61,885 nt of DNA, taken from Desulfobacula sp. GTDB lineage: Bacteria > Desulfobacterota > Desulfobacteria > Desulfobacterales > Desulfobacteraceae. A program made the translations under genes and the position numbers. The notes beneath the pieces were generated by a model. It did no database searches. It was not told the DNA's origin and was given only the letters and a program-made list of their open reading frames with translations. The stretch is taken from positions 1 to 61,885 of the forward strand of contig JAMPXP010000025.1 of NCBI GenBank assembly GCA_023701135.1, written 5' to 3'. Below, piece by piece: positions 34,951-44,985 of the stretch. Positions within the stretch are counted from its first letter, which is position 1; the number at the start of each line of letters is the position of its first letter.

Positions 34951-36206
34951 GCTTTTTTAACGGCGTCCACCCCGTATTTTTTCTTGTTGGCATTGAGCTT
35001 CAGGGCCGTCATCAACCCCTTGTCCCGGATGGTGTAAAAGATCAGTTTCCGCTTGTTCATGCTGAAAAATTTTTCGCCGTATTTTGAAAGCTTTTTCGGG
35101 TCAATCTCAAATCCCAGTCCGGGCCCTTCAATGGGTTGGATCACGCCTTTATCATGCACGAAGGGTTTTTTCAGGATGCCGTCCCGTTTTTCAACGGTCC
35201 ATGACGGCGGGTTGATGGGATATTCCAGGGGTTTTACGCCGTTAAAACCGCTGGCCAGAAGCACCTGGAGGTTGGCGGCGAAACCGATGCCGTTGGTCCA
35301 GGTATGGGGAGCGAATTTGAGTCCGTGTGTTTTGCAGTGCTCCGCCACATCCAGGGCATGCTGGATGCCGCCGGTCATGATGGCGTCGGGCTGGAAAATA
35401 TGGTAGCATTTTTTCTCGATCATATATTTGAGTTCGCTTTTCCCGTTGGTATGGATTTCACCGCCGCTGACGGGGACCCGGCTGTAGGCCGTCAGCTCGG
35501 TCAGACTTTCATAATCATCCATGGGAAGGGGTTCTTCCAGCCAGGAAACGTTCATATCGGCGCAGGCATCGGCAAAATACCGGGCCCGGGCCAGGTCCCA
35601 GAGCGGGGCGTCATTGATGATGGTGACCCGCCATCCCTGGTTGGCGTCCACGCCGATGGCCATCTTGTCTCCCACGGCATCCACAACGGCCCTGACATGG
35701 CGGATATCCGTATTGACGTCAAAGTCGTGAACCCGGATCTTGATGGTCCTGAACCCTTCTTCATACCGCTTCAACGCCTCATCCACACGGGCTGCCTCAT
35801 CCTTGATCTCCCCGGTGGAAGCATAGACTTCCACCGGTTCCGGTGTTGCCCCGAACAACGCACAAACCGGCTTGTTCTCAAGTTTTCCCTTGATGTCCCA
35901 GAAGGCCGGTTCCATCCAGTTGGCCCGGACCCCGAGGTAGCCGACTTCCCGGAGCCGCTGGAGCATGAGGGGGATGTCGGTGGCGTCGTGGCCCAGGAGA
36001 TAAGGGGCGATCAGGTTGCCCAGCCCCAGGCGTTCCGTTGAAATGGCCGGGCCTGCGGAATAGCCTTCAATGCCGTCCTCGGTGGTGATCCGGACCAGGT
36101 CGAACCGGTTGTCCGTGGCCGGATATCCCGGAATCCAACTGGGGTAAAAGGGTTTATCCAGGGGAATCCGGACATGGTAGAGTTCAATACGGGCGATTTT
36201 GCTCAC
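34947..36206 (-). CDS. Mandelate racemase / muconate-lactonizing family enzyme
   Basis: A 419-residue enolase-superfamily protein. The N-terminal capping domain and the barrel are complete. TIKIRVHDFD takes the place of the usual KxK base, GVDANQGW, WLEEPLP and SGGEIHTNGK carry the metal-binding Asp and Glu residues, and APHTWTNGIG carries the His. The reaction may be a dehydration or racemisation of an acid sugar or other carboxylate; the substrate is not apparent. Translation starts at GTG 36206 after GGAGG. Confidence 0.82.
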   Translation of the reverse strand: MSKIARIELYHVRIPLDKPFYPSWIPGYPATDNRFDLVRITTEDGIEGYSAGPAISTERLGLGNLIAPYLLGHDATDIPLMLQRLREVGYLGVRANWMEPAFWDIKGKLENKPVCALFGATPEPVEVYASTGEIKDEAARVDEALKRYEEGFRTIKIRVHDFDVNTDIRHVRAVVDAVGDKMAIGVDANQGWRVTIINDAPLWDLARARYFADACADMNVSWLEEPLPMDDYESLTELTAYSRVPVSGGEIHTNGKSELKYMIEKKCYHIFQPDAIMTGGIQHALDVAEHCKTHGLKFAPHTWTNGIGFAANLQVLLASGFNGVKPLEYPINPPSWTVEKRDGILKKPFVHDKGVIQPIEGPGLGFEIDPKKLSKYGEKFFSMNKRKLIFYTIRDKGLMTALKLNANKKKYGVDAVKKA

Positions 36207-36243
36207 GGGGCCTCCGGCCTTTAATCAGGTTCAAATTGAATTT

Positions 36244-38202
36244 CTATCCTGCAAAAACATCGGGATGGACAATGCTGCCATGGGCTTTCTTTAATGCCAG
36301 AAGGCCTTCTTTCTGCCCGGCAAGGATTTCCGGCAACTGTGGCGGAAGCCCTTTTTCCTTGGCATAGGCCGCTTCCTGGAGTTCGATCCGTTTGATGATA
36401 TTGTCCAGATAAAGGGAAAACTGTTTGACATACAGGTCCCGGGGATAATCTTTGTTGATGATATCCTTAAACAAGGCTTTCAGGTCCTCGTATTTCGGGA
36501 GGTTGCCGATGGGGGTTGACAGATACCCGATTTCATCGTGGGCATACCGTTCAAGCCAGGAGAGCCATACCTTGACATCCTTTTTTTCACCCAGAAGTTT
36601 GGGAGAACTGCCGCCCCGGGCCTGGTCCGTAAGAAAATAATTGAGCCCTGCCATGACGGGCCGGTATTCGGGCTTGATCCGGCTGCTGCCGAAAAATCTG
36701 AACTGGACATCCATATAATCGGCCAGGGCGCCTGGAATAAAGGGGGCATTGGCCCAGGGCGCCCGTTTGACGCCCGTGGCCCCGACTTCCGTGGCCGTGG
36801 CCGCGGAAACAATGCAGGCCCCGATGACCACCCCGGCGTCGGAGGTGGGGGCCACCCAGACCGGGGGCATGGTATCGGCATCCCTGCCGCTGTAGGTAAA
36901 GACCCGGGTGATGACCCCTTCCGGGTTTTCCGCTTCCTTGGAATAATTCTCCAGGGAGGTTGAACTGAGGGTGCACCTGGAATTGGGATGGGACAGGGGA
37001 ACGGGTTTGCCGTTTTCATCGGTTTTGCCCTCATGCCAGTCCCCCTGGAAATTGAATCCTTTTTTGGGAGGGGTTTCGTTGTTTCCCACCCAGTGGGGCA
37101 CCCTGTTTTCATCGATGAGAACATTGGACCAGATGACCTCATGGCCGGGCTGGCGCAGGACCTTCATGAGCAGGGGGTCTCCCTCCTGGTTCACATCCTC
37201 TACAATGCCGAAGATCCCGCATTCCGGGTTGATGCTCCGGATGGACCCGTCCCTGGCGATCCACATCTGGGCCAGGTCATCGCCGATAAATACATTGCCG
37301 GCCATGGCCGTGGTGGTCTTGCCGCATCCGCTGGGAGCGGCCCCGGCGAACCAGGTGATCCGGCCTTTGGGGCCATGGATCCCGGTGATAAACATGTGTT
37401 CGGACAGTTCATTTCCCGGATTGTCATAGACGGCCTTGTCCACTGCAAACCGGTGATTTCCCTTTTTCAGCAGCAGGGTGTTTCCGGCATAGGTGCATTT
37501 CCAGGCGTAGGTGGTCCGGAATTTACGGTCCATAAACACCCTGGCGTCGGGAAGGTCTTCAGTGCGGTTCAGGCCCTCGCTGTGGACATTGGTGAAAAAA
37601 TGGCCCAGGTTGGTGACTTCTTCATCAAAGGCGTTATAGGCATTTCTATACAAAAGTTCCGCGCTGTGGGCCACATAGGCGGAACTGGTGATCTCCAGGG
37701 CCGGATTTGAAGCGGGCGCTCCCACCGGACCCCTCATATAAAAGCCGATGATCATGGTCATGTTTTTCATGATGTCCGTCATATTGGATCGGACCTGTTC
37801 CAGGGCCGTGGGCCTGTCCATGCGGTTGGCCAGGGAAGAAACCTCGTCTTCCGGGTTGGCAATATAATAGGTCCGGTCAATGATCCGGCCCTGTTCCTTG
37901 GCAAGGTCGAAATGGATGGTGTGGCCTTCCATGGCCAGGGGTGCTTCCTCTTTTTTTTCCAGGGCCAGGGTCCGGATGAACTGCTTGTCCGCCGGGGACC
38001 CGGTATTCACAAAAACCGATTTCGGATTACAAATCGCGATGGCATTGGCAATCCGCTTCAGGACGTCGGGATGGCTGATCTTAAGCATCCGGTTCTGGTG
38101 TTCCAGGCCCATAAATTTTTCAAATATGGCTTTGGCTTTTTCTTCGGAATCTATTTTTCCGAGTTCCGTTATGATGTCCATATCTTTTTCCGTTATCTGC
38201 AT
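36244..38202 (-). CDS. pckG: Phosphoenolpyruvate carboxykinase (GTP-type, divergent)
   Basis: A 652-residue PEPCK that interconverts oxaloacetate and PEP, for gluconeogenesis from acetyl-CoA-derived acids. The kinase P-loop is GAAPSGCGKTTTAM (about 285-298) where GTP-type enzymes usually read SACGKTN. The oxaloacetate and Mn2+ regions (EHMFITGIHGPKGRITWF before the loop, FIGDDLAQMWI after) and FNFQGDW are visible. It is longer than usual GTP-PEPCK. GTP use is inferred from family and should be checked against ITC- or PPi-type forms. Confidence 0.82.
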   Translation of the reverse strand: MQITEKDMDIITELGKIDSEEKAKAIFEKFMGLEHQNRMLKISHPDVLKRIANAIAICNPKSVFVNTGSPADKQFIRTLALEKKEEAPLAMEGHTIHFDLAKEQGRIIDRTYYIANPEDEVSSLANRMDRPTALEQVRSNMTDIMKNMTMIIGFYMRGPVGAPASNPALEITSSAYVAHSAELLYRNAYNAFDEEVTNLGHFFTNVHSEGLNRTEDLPDARVFMDRKFRTTYAWKCTYAGNTLLLKKGNHRFAVDKAVYDNPGNELSEHMFITGIHGPKGRITWFAGAAPSGCGKTTTAMAGNVFIGDDLAQMWIARDGSIRSINPECGIFGIVEDVNQEGDPLLMKVLRQPGHEVIWSNVLIDENRVPHWVGNNETPPKKGFNFQGDWHEGKTDENGKPVPLSHPNSRCTLSSTSLENYSKEAENPEGVITRVFTYSGRDADTMPPVWVAPTSDAGVVIGACIVSAATATEVGATGVKRAPWANAPFIPGALADYMDVQFRFFGSSRIKPEYRPVMAGLNYFLTDQARGGSSPKLLGEKKDVKVWLSWLERYAHDEIGYLSTPIGNLPKYEDLKALFKDIINKDYPRDLYVKQFSLYLDNIIKRIELQEAAYAKEKGLPPQLPEILAGQKEGLLALKKAHGSIVHPDVFAG

Positions 38203-38385
38203 GTATTATGATCTCCAAATATTATAAAGGTTAAGAAAATTTTCATATTCCAATATTAACCTTATCTCATATAATCATTAGCTTCTTTTTTCAATAGAAT
38301 AAAGTTGGGTTGTAATTTTGTGAAAACCGGTATAAAAACAGGCGGATGGGAAAAGAGGCAAAAGCGCATTTAAAAAAAGAGAGAT
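38203..38385. promoter_or_regulatory. Divergent pck/PHP intergenic region
   Basis: AT-rich 183 bp between divergent starts. An inverted repeat AAGGTTAA (38227-38234) and TTAACCTT (38256-38263), 21 bp apart, could be a regulator site for either gene. No gene is visible. Confidence 0.35.
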
Positions 38386-39294
38386 ATGAATCGAAAAATA
38401 ATTGCGGATTTACACAATCATACCACTGAATCGGACGGTGAATTCACTCCGGAAGAATTGATTAAAAACGCAAAATCCATGGGATTAAAGGCCATCGCCG
38501 TCACAGACCATGATACGCTCAAGGGTTTGAAAACCGCAGTTCAGGCCGGAGAACAACTGGGGATGGACGTGATTCCCGGTGTGGAAATTTCCATTTGTTT
38601 TAAAAAGTCCTTTTTTACCGGGACCCTTCACCTTTTGGGGTATTTTTCTTCCGACAGACTTTATGACACCAACTGGATGACACGGATGGATCAGATGCTT
38701 GCAAGGGGAAGAGGGGAAGCCCTTGTCCGGGCAAGGATCGGAGAAATCAATCAATACTTCGGCCCCGGAGGCAAAACGCCTCTGCTGTCGAGACCCATGG
38801 AATTTGACGATATTGAAAGACTCAGCCGGAACGCCACCCGGCGTCATTTTGCCCTGGCCTTGACGGAAAATTTTGGCATCACAGACAGGGAGACGATAAC
38901 CCGCATCCTTGGAAACGAGAGCCCGGCCTATCTGCCTTCGGGAATAAAGCTGGCGGATGTCCGGGGAATTCTCCGGGAAAAGGGCATGTTCTGCGCCCTT
39001 GCCCATCCGGCGGCCGGGTCCTTTCCGGGACCGGGACATTATAAGGAAGTCCTTCCTCCCCTGAATATTGTGCTTCAGATTCTGCCTGAATTCATCGAGG
39101 CAGGGATTCACGGCCTGGAGGTGTATTATCCCGGCCATACCAAGGCCCAGCAGGAAGATTTAAAAGTTCTGGCGGAAAAACACGGACTGATCATCACCGG
39201 AGGATCCGACTGCCATGACGGCACTGACCGACCCATGGGGACAGAGGGGCTTACCGAATCGGAATATACAATATTTAAGGCGGCATTCCTATGA
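38386..39294 (+). CDS. PHP domain phosphoesterase
   Basis: A 302-residue metal-dependent phosphoesterase of the TrpH/YciV type. Metal motifs are DLHNHTTESDGEFTPEEL (His10, His12), AIAVTDHDTLKGL, GVEISICFK, FCALAHPAAG and ITGGSDCHDG. Homologues act as 5'-3' exonucleases or 3',5'-nucleotide bisphosphatases. It overlaps the next gene by ATGA. Confidence 0.85.
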   Translation: MNRKIIADLHNHTTESDGEFTPEELIKNAKSMGLKAIAVTDHDTLKGLKTAVQAGEQLGMDVIPGVEISICFKKSFFTGTLHLLGYFSSDRLYDTNWMTRMDQMLARGRGEALVRARIGEINQYFGPGGKTPLLSRPMEFDDIERLSRNATRRHFALALTENFGITDRETITRILGNESPAYLPSGIKLADVRGILREKGMFCALAHPAAGSFPGPGHYKEVLPPLNIVLQILPEFIEAGIHGLEVYYPGHTKAQQEDLKVLAEKHGLIITGGSDCHDGTDRPMGTEGLTESEYTIFKAAFL

Positions 39295-39743
39295 GACGAA
39301 AAGAAAGAGAAATCAAGAATCAAAAAGAGATGGAAGATATTTTAAAGGCTTGCAGTGTCTGCCGTCTTGCCATGGTGGACGAAGATAAACCCTATCTGGT
39401 GCCCATGAATTTCGGATACCGGGACGGCGCTCTTTATCTGCACTCTGCCAGGGAAGGGAAAAAAATCGACCTGATCCGTAAAAACCCTCGGGTCTGTTTT
39501 GAGGTGGACGAGATTGTCCAATTCAGAAAGGCAAAAGAGGCCTGCGACTGGGGGGTGGAATACAAAAGCGTCATCGGCTCCGGCAAAGCCGTTTTCCTGT
39601 CCGATCCCGAGGAAAAACGCCGGGCTTTTGATACGATCATGGCCCAGTATTCTGATGGGGCCTACGATTATCCGGGCACAATGCTTGAACGAACCCTGGT
39701 TATCAAAATCGAGATTGAGAAAATGACGGGCAAAAAATCCTGA
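39291..39743 (+). CDS. Pyridoxamine 5'-phosphate oxidase-like / Nim family flavoprotein
   Basis: A 150-residue split-barrel FMN protein. [18 protein letters not shown], then [20 protein letters not shown] and [19 protein letters not shown], are typical of the NimA/5-nitroimidazole reductase-like group. These may detoxify nitro compounds or bind FMN in other ways. Coupled to the PHP gene by an overlapping start. Confidence 0.85.
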   Translation: MRRKEREIKNQKEMEDILKACSVCRLAMVDEDKPYLVPMNFGYRDGALYLHSAREGKKIDLIRKNPRVCFEVDEIVQFRKAKEACDWGVEYKSVIGSGKAVFLSDPEEKRRAFDTIMAQYSDGAYDYPGTMLERTLVIKIEIEKMTGKKS

Positions 39744-39774
39744 TCGCAGCAAATATATTTGGAGGAATTCAATC

Positions 39775-41604
39775 ATGGTTCAGTTATTTCAGAAAAGTCT
39801 TAACGTTAAACTTGCCGGATCCTTATGCCTCACCTTGTCCTTGGCTTTTTTCATCATAGGAGTCTCTTTCTTTCATTTCCAATCCAAGGAAATCAAGATC
39901 ATGGCCGGCAAGATTTCCGTTCTCCTGGACCAGGTGGAGGTCCCGGAAGGCGGTAAGTCCGATAACCAGCCCCTCGTCCAGGCAAAGGAACTCTTGAAAA
40001 ATTCTTCCGAAATCATCGGTGCAAGGATCTTCGGAGAAATGATTGCCGCCTTGATCATCTGTCTTCTCGGTGTCATGGCCGCCATGGGATGGGTTTTTCA
40101 TCTTATTTTTTTCAGCCCCCTGAATATGATCACCAAGGGTCTTGAGAAATCCATCAAGGGCCGGGAGCGGGACCTTACCATCCGGCTTTCCATGAACCGG
40201 AAGGATGAGATGGGTATTCTTGCCGGTTGTTTTGACCAGTTTGTTTCAAATCTGGATGAGATTATCATGAATATCGGTCGGAAAACAGAAACCGTTGCCG
40301 CATCTTCATCGGAAGTTTTTATGGCGTCGGAGCAGATGCACCAGGAATCCTCGGACCTGTCTCTCCGGTCCAATTCCGTTGCGGCAGCGGCCGAAGAAAT
40401 GAATGCCAGTATGCATACGGTTGCAGCAGCCAGCGAAGAGGCTTCCACCAATATCTCCATGGTGGCCGAAGCAGCGGGCTTGATGCAGTCCAATATTACC
40501 GGAATTGCCGGAAATTGCGCTGAGGCCGGAAAAATTTCAAACAATGCAAAACAGAAAGTGGATACGGCCACGGAAAAAGTAGGGCGCCTGGGCGGGGCGG
40601 CAAAGGAAATCACCAAAATCAGCGAGGTCATTACGGATATTGCCGAACAGACCAATCTTCTGGCACTGAATGCCACCATTGAAGCGGCAAGGGCCGGTGA
40701 GGCCGGAAAAGGCTTTGCCGTGGTGGCCGGGGAAATCAAGAATCTGGCGGCCCAGACGGCCCAGGCAACGGAAACCATCCGGGAAAAGATTGAGGGCATA
40801 CAGAATTCCACCCGCGAGACGGTTCTTGAGGTGGGTATGATTTCCGAGGTCATCTCCAGTGTTGATAACATTGTCCATGAGATAGCAAAGGCGGTTGAAG
40901 AACAATCCCGGACGGCCACGGAAGTGGCCGGCAATATAGAACAGGCCTCCATCGGTCTTGCCGAGGTCAATGAAAATGTGGCCCAGAGTTCCCAGGTGGC
41001 CTCGGAAATTGCAAGGGATATCGCCCAGGTGGACGGTATTGCAGCGGAAATGTCGGGTCGGGCCGCAGGGCTGACCAATGGTGCAAAGGACCTGGATCAG
41101 CTCTCCTTGAACCTGAGACAGATGATTTCCATTTTCCGGGTGTCCATGGACAGGTCAGCGCCGGTATCGGATTTTGGGTCGACAAAAACACCGGTTCCGG
41201 ACCTGATGCCCTGGCGGCCTGCCCTGGAGACCTGTATTGCGGCAATTGACACCCAGCATAAGGAACTGGTACGCCTGATCAATCTTCTGCACAAAGCCAT
41301 GAAACAGCAGAAGGGCGCCAGGGAGGCCGGCGGAATTTTAAATGATCTCGCAAAATATACGGTATTCCACTTCGGGTTTGAAGAAGATCAGTTTGAAAAA
41401 TACAGGTACCCGGAAACGGAAAACCATAAAAAGATTCACAGAGAATTGGTGGCAAAGGTCAAAGCCTTTCAGGCGGATTTTGAAAAGGGGAAGGCTACGG
41501 TCACCATGGAACTCATGGATTTCCTGGTGGACTGGCTGAAAACCCATATCATGAAGACCGATATGGCCTATGTTCCTTTTTTAAAGGATAAGATCAAGGT
41601 GTAA
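39775..41604 (+). CDS. Methyl-accepting chemotaxis protein with C-terminal haemerythrin domain
   Basis: A 609-residue chemoreceptor. Two transmembrane helices (about 18-36 and 88-112) enclose a short periplasmic loop, then a HAMP region and a signalling hairpin with the tip motif [20 protein letters not shown] and [20 protein letters not shown]. Residues about 480-605 are a bacteriohaemerythrin domain: W-x-x-A-L-E, [37 protein letters not shown], and [16 protein letters not shown]. The His/Glu/Asp set binds a di-iron site that takes O2, so it should steer cells by oxygen, like DcrH of Desulfovibrio. Confidence 0.93.
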   Translation: MVQLFQKSLNVKLAGSLCLTLSLAFFIIGVSFFHFQSKEIKIMAGKISVLLDQVEVPEGGKSDNQPLVQAKELLKNSSEIIGARIFGEMIAALIICLLGVMAAMGWVFHLIFFSPLNMITKGLEKSIKGRERDLTIRLSMNRKDEMGILAGCFDQFVSNLDEIIMNIGRKTETVAASSSEVFMASEQMHQESSDLSLRSNSVAAAAEEMNASMHTVAAASEEASTNISMVAEAAGLMQSNITGIAGNCAEAGKISNNAKQKVDTATEKVGRLGGAAKEITKISEVITDIAEQTNLLALNATIEAARAGEAGKGFAVVAGEIKNLAAQTAQATETIREKIEGIQNSTRETVLEVGMISEVISSVDNIVHEIAKAVEEQSRTATEVAGNIEQASIGLAEVNENVAQSSQVASEIARDIAQVDGIAAEMSGRAAGLTNGAKDLDQLSLNLRQMISIFRVSMDRSAPVSDFGSTKTPVPDLMPWRPALETCIAAIDTQHKELVRLINLLHKAMKQQKGAREAGGILNDLAKYTVFHFGFEEDQFEKYRYPETENHKKIHRELVAKVKAFQADFEKGKATVTMELMDFLVDWLKTHIMKTDMAYVPFLKDKIKV

Positions 41605-41617
41605 TGAGGATCAGAAG

Positions 41618-42217
41618 ATGAGCGAGAAGATGGACCCCACCCATTTTTCAGACCTTGAGTCCCTTGATCCGGCCGATGTGACGGCCCGGACAGGCTGTGA
41701 ATTTGACCCTGTAGCCCGCCGGTACCGGATAAGGATCTGGGGCCGGTTTTATGGTGTGGATCTGAAAGCCCGTGAAGTGAGGCCCGAAGGCCCTGGCCTT
41801 AAAACCTTTCATGATTACTTGTATTTATTTATCCTGTATTTTCTGATGAGGTCAAAACCCCTTCCGCCTGAGGGAAAATGGGTATCCGAAAAAGACCTTA
41901 AAGGAGGGGCCGCCTTTTTCAGGGGACCCCATACCCTGCCCACGGATTGGATCAGCAAGCGGTTTGAAAATGATATCACGGCCTTTGGGCAGGCCTGCGA
42001 AAAACTGGGAGGGCAGCCCCTGGCCCTTGGGGATGCCGCCTTTTCATTCCAGATCACCCCTGCGGTGCCGGTGGCCGTGGTCTACTGGCAGGGGGACGAG
42101 GAATTTCCCCCTGAAACCAAACTGCTGTTTGACCGGACCATCGACCGGCATCTGCCCCTGGATATCGTTTTTGCCCTGGCCGTTGAGATTTGTCATACCG
42201 TATCGGCTCGTTTTTAA
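41618..42217 (+). CDS. DUF3786 family protein
   Basis: A 199-residue soluble protein that matches DUF3786: IRIWGRFYGVDLKAREVRP, YLYLFILYFLMRSKPLPPEG, WVSEKDLKGGAAFFRGPHTL and FPPETKLLFDRTIDRHLPLD. The family occurs in anaerobes near corrinoid or metal enzymes and has no settled function. It follows the chemoreceptor by 13 nt with a GAGGATCAG site. Confidence 0.8.
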   Translation: MSEKMDPTHFSDLESLDPADVTARTGCEFDPVARRYRIRIWGRFYGVDLKAREVRPEGPGLKTFHDYLYLFILYFLMRSKPLPPEGKWVSEKDLKGGAAFFRGPHTLPTDWISKRFENDITAFGQACEKLGGQPLALGDAAFSFQITPAVPVAVVYWQGDEEFPPETKLLFDRTIDRHLPLDIVFALAVEICHTVSARF

Positions 42218-42232
42218 GACGAGCCGATACGG
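42198..42232. terminator. Terminator overlapping the DUF3786 stop codon
   Basis: A perfect 13-bp stem (CCGTATCGGCTCG) closes on a 9-base loop (TTTTTAAGA), and the TAA stop lies in that loop. Downstream CCTTGTTTATTTTA is moderately T-rich. It sits between convergent genes and probably serves the plus-strand genes, perhaps both. Confidence 0.7.
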
Positions 42233-42238
42233 CCTTGT

Positions 42239-44890
42239 TTATTTTATGGAATCGAGCAGGGAAGACGCCACATCCGTAAATTCGCTTTCCTTGAAACAGA
42301 ACTGCATGTCCAGGAAATTCTGACGGAATTTGATGATTTCATCCTTGACGGCCCTGCCGTTTTTGATGAGGTCTCCCATCAAAGCGGCCAGGGTGCTGAA
42401 ATCCTTTTCCCCCATGCCGAACCGGGTCATCTCCGATACGCCCATGCGGAGAGCGCCGGAGGCTGTAAACCCTTCTTCCATGGGCGTGGCCTGGTAATTG
42501 ACGATGATATGGTTGTCTTCAAATTCCCGGGCGATCCTGGCCCCTTTGCCGTAGCCCACATTCAATATCACCTGATGGGTCTCGGTATAGGAGACGGCAG
42601 GATCGCCGGCCACATCCAGGCCGTTTTCCTTCAGGGCTTTGGCAAAGGCCTTGGCATTGGCGATAACGGCTTTCTGGTACCCGGCCTTAAAATGATTCAT
42701 TTCATAGGCGGCCAATAAAAGCCCGGTCAGGGTGCCCAGGTGGTGGTTGCTGACGCTTCCGGGGAAAGTCCTTCGCTGGACCGCTTCCCAGAGGCCGTAT
42801 TCAAGATCGTCCTCGCTGAAATCCGAGGCAATGACCCCCCGCTGGGTGCCGAAATAGGTCTTATGGGTGGAGCCGGTGACAATATGGGCCCCTTCCTTTA
42901 AGGGTTCCTGGAAATGGGGGCCGTAAAGCCCCAGGACATGGGCCATATCATACATGACCAGGCAGTCGGGCGCAAATTCATCCACCAGTTTCCGGATTTC
43001 CGCCACCGGCTCTTTGTGGATGATCATGCTTTTGCCCAGGATGACCAGTTCGGGCCGGTGCTCTTTGATCAGGGCCTCGCAGGCCTTGATGTCGATTTTA
43101 TAGGGGTTGTCTTTTTCAACGGGGAAATTGACCACCGCCGCTTTCTCGGTTTTGGGGTCCCTGGCCACAAAATCCCGCAAAGCGCCCATGGGCTGGGCGC
43201 TCAAATGACCGCCCTTGATGATGTGGTTGTTCATGATGTTGCGGATTCTTCTCTGTTCGCTTTTCCGGTCCGTCCGGTTCAGAAAATCCACCAGGGCGCT
43301 GAAAAAAGCGGCATTGGCCATCTGGCCGGAGATGACCCTGGATTCAATGTTCCGGCAGTTGAAATAGGTCTGGAGTTCCCGGTTTAAAAGGTGTTCCACC
43401 TCGTTGATGAATTCCGTGCCCTGGTAATAAAAAACATCTTCCCCGGAAAAGGCTTTAATTTCTTTATGTTCGGCATACCGGTTCACCGGGTCGCTGATGG
43501 ACAAAAGCCGGGACAGATAGGACTGGCTCATTTCCGAGGGGATGAGGTTGATGCATTCTTTCTGGCGCCAGGTATGGTTGCGGACCGCCTTGGATAAAAG
43601 CTGCCGGGCAAGGCCGGGATAGGCGCCTTCTTCTCCGGCCGGTTTTTTTATCCGGAGCTGGTCCGGGGGAATGGACCGGACAAAGGGCGGGGCCTCGGAA
43701 CTCATGTGATAAGGCACCACGACGGCTTCGCAGCGTTTTTTCCGGATTTCGATCTCAAGGGTTTCCCCCTCGCCGATGCTGCTGTCAATGAGGGCCATGG
43801 CCACGGCTCTTTTCTTGGGCTCCTGCTTAAAGGCGGAATCCAGGCCGCTGCCATCGGGTTCCTGGAAGGGGATCATGGTGCCCGAGGTGATATGGCCCAC
43901 CTGGCGGTCCTTTAAATACACGGGATAGCCTTCCCTGGCAATGCCCTTTCCGGTGACGGCCAGGGCCGCCACCATCCGCGGCAGGGGGGAAATATCCTTA
44001 AAGTTTTGGTTCATGATGTTTTTCAGGGCCTGGTGCTGAAGGGAAAGGGCTTTCTTCCCGATGAAATCCCCCTTCAGCGGTGAAAAACTCACGGCAAATT
44101 TTGATAATTTGGAGGCAAACAAGGGGATCTCATTTCCTTCATGGTCAATTCCCAGCTCATGGCCGTAAAGGGGAAGGCAGGCTTCCAGTCTTAACGTGTC
44201 CCGGGCCCCGAGACCGATGGGCTTGGCCCCTTTTTCCATCAAAAGGGTCCACATGGCCACGGCATGTTTGTTTTCAATAAACAGTTCAAAGCCCAGGGGC
44301 TCGCCCGTATAACCGGTTCTGGCCAGAGCGGTTTCCGCCCCGTTGATCTCCACCAGGGAGAGGCAGTTGCGGGCCGGTTCCGGCAGTTTCCCCCGGGTCA
44401 CGATCTTTTCCATGATGGACCGCGAAAGGGGGCCCTGCAGGGAGATCATGGCCACGTCAAAGGTTTTGTCCAGCATTTCAATGTCCGAAAAATCCTTGAG
44501 CCGGGTCTTGAAATGGGCCACATCCTTTTCCCGGTTGGAGGCATTGACCACCAGGAGAAATTCATCGGGTTTGAACCGGTAGAGATAGGCATCATCAATG
44601 GCGCCGCCCGCCTCATTCTGGATCAGGGTGTACTGGCTCTCGCCCGCCTTCAGGGCCGCTGCATTATTGGTCAGGACATGCTGGAGAAAGGGCAGGCTGT
44701 CCTTGCCCCTGAAATAGAGCCGGCCCATGTGGGACACATCAAAGATGCCGGCCGCCTGCCGTGTGGCCATGTGCTCATTGATAATTCCTTCGGGATATTG
44801 AATGGGCATTTCCCAGCCGCCGAATTCAACCATTTGGGCAGCCAGATCCAGGTGTTTCTGATAAAATACGGTTCTTAAAAATTCGCTCAT
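42239..44890 (-). CDS. GcvT-SHMT fusion: aminomethyltransferase and serine hydroxymethyltransferase
   Basis: An 883-residue two-enzyme protein. Residues 1-about 400 are a glycine-cleavage T protein: MVEFGGWEMPIQYPEGI, IFDVSHMGRLYFRGKD, ARTGYTGEPLGFELF and LGARDTLRLEACLPLYGHEL. Residues about 430-860 are a fold-type I PLP enzyme resembling serine hydroxymethyltransferase: ECINLIPSEMSQSYLSRLL, YYQGTEFINEVEHLL, VMYDMAHVLGLYGPHF and the PLP-lysine region TGSTHKTYFGTQRG. Both use tetrahydrofolate, so a methylene group formed by one domain could pass to the other, linking glycine and serine. The SHMT half is divergent from standard GlyA. Confidence 0.85.
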   Translation of the reverse strand: MSEFLRTVFYQKHLDLAAQMVEFGGWEMPIQYPEGIINEHMATRQAAGIFDVSHMGRLYFRGKDSLPFLQHVLTNNAAALKAGESQYTLIQNEAGGAIDDAYLYRFKPDEFLLVVNASNREKDVAHFKTRLKDFSDIEMLDKTFDVAMISLQGPLSRSIMEKIVTRGKLPEPARNCLSLVEINGAETALARTGYTGEPLGFELFIENKHAVAMWTLLMEKGAKPIGLGARDTLRLEACLPLYGHELGIDHEGNEIPLFASKLSKFAVSFSPLKGDFIGKKALSLQHQALKNIMNQNFKDISPLPRMVAALAVTGKGIAREGYPVYLKDRQVGHITSGTMIPFQEPDGSGLDSAFKQEPKKRAVAMALIDSSIGEGETLEIEIRKKRCEAVVVPYHMSSEAPPFVRSIPPDQLRIKKPAGEEGAYPGLARQLLSKAVRNHTWRQKECINLIPSEMSQSYLSRLLSISDPVNRYAEHKEIKAFSGEDVFYYQGTEFINEVEHLLNRELQTYFNCRNIESRVISGQMANAAFFSALVDFLNRTDRKSEQRRIRNIMNNHIIKGGHLSAQPMGALRDFVARDPKTEKAAVVNFPVEKDNPYKIDIKACEALIKEHRPELVILGKSMIIHKEPVAEIRKLVDEFAPDCLVMYDMAHVLGLYGPHFQEPLKEGAHIVTGSTHKTYFGTQRGVIASDFSEDDLEYGLWEAVQRRTFPGSVSNHHLGTLTGLLLAAYEMNHFKAGYQKAVIANAKAFAKALKENGLDVAGDPAVSYTETHQVILNVGYGKGARIAREFEDNHIIVNYQATPMEEGFTASGALRMGVSEMTRFGMGEKDFSTLAALMGDLIKNGRAVKDEIIKFRQNFLDMQFCFKESEFTDVASSLLDSIK

Positions 44891-44985
44891 GGGAGCACCT
44901 CTTTTGAAATTAGTGGTTTTATATCTAAAATATGGGTATTCATATCATAAAAGATAAAAAAGCGTAGTCCAAACTTAAGAATCTG

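Noticed and set aside
44891-44985. Glycine riboswitch before the GcvT-SHMT gene
   Set aside because: The 95-base leader is AT-rich and lacks the conserved paired-aptamer motifs.
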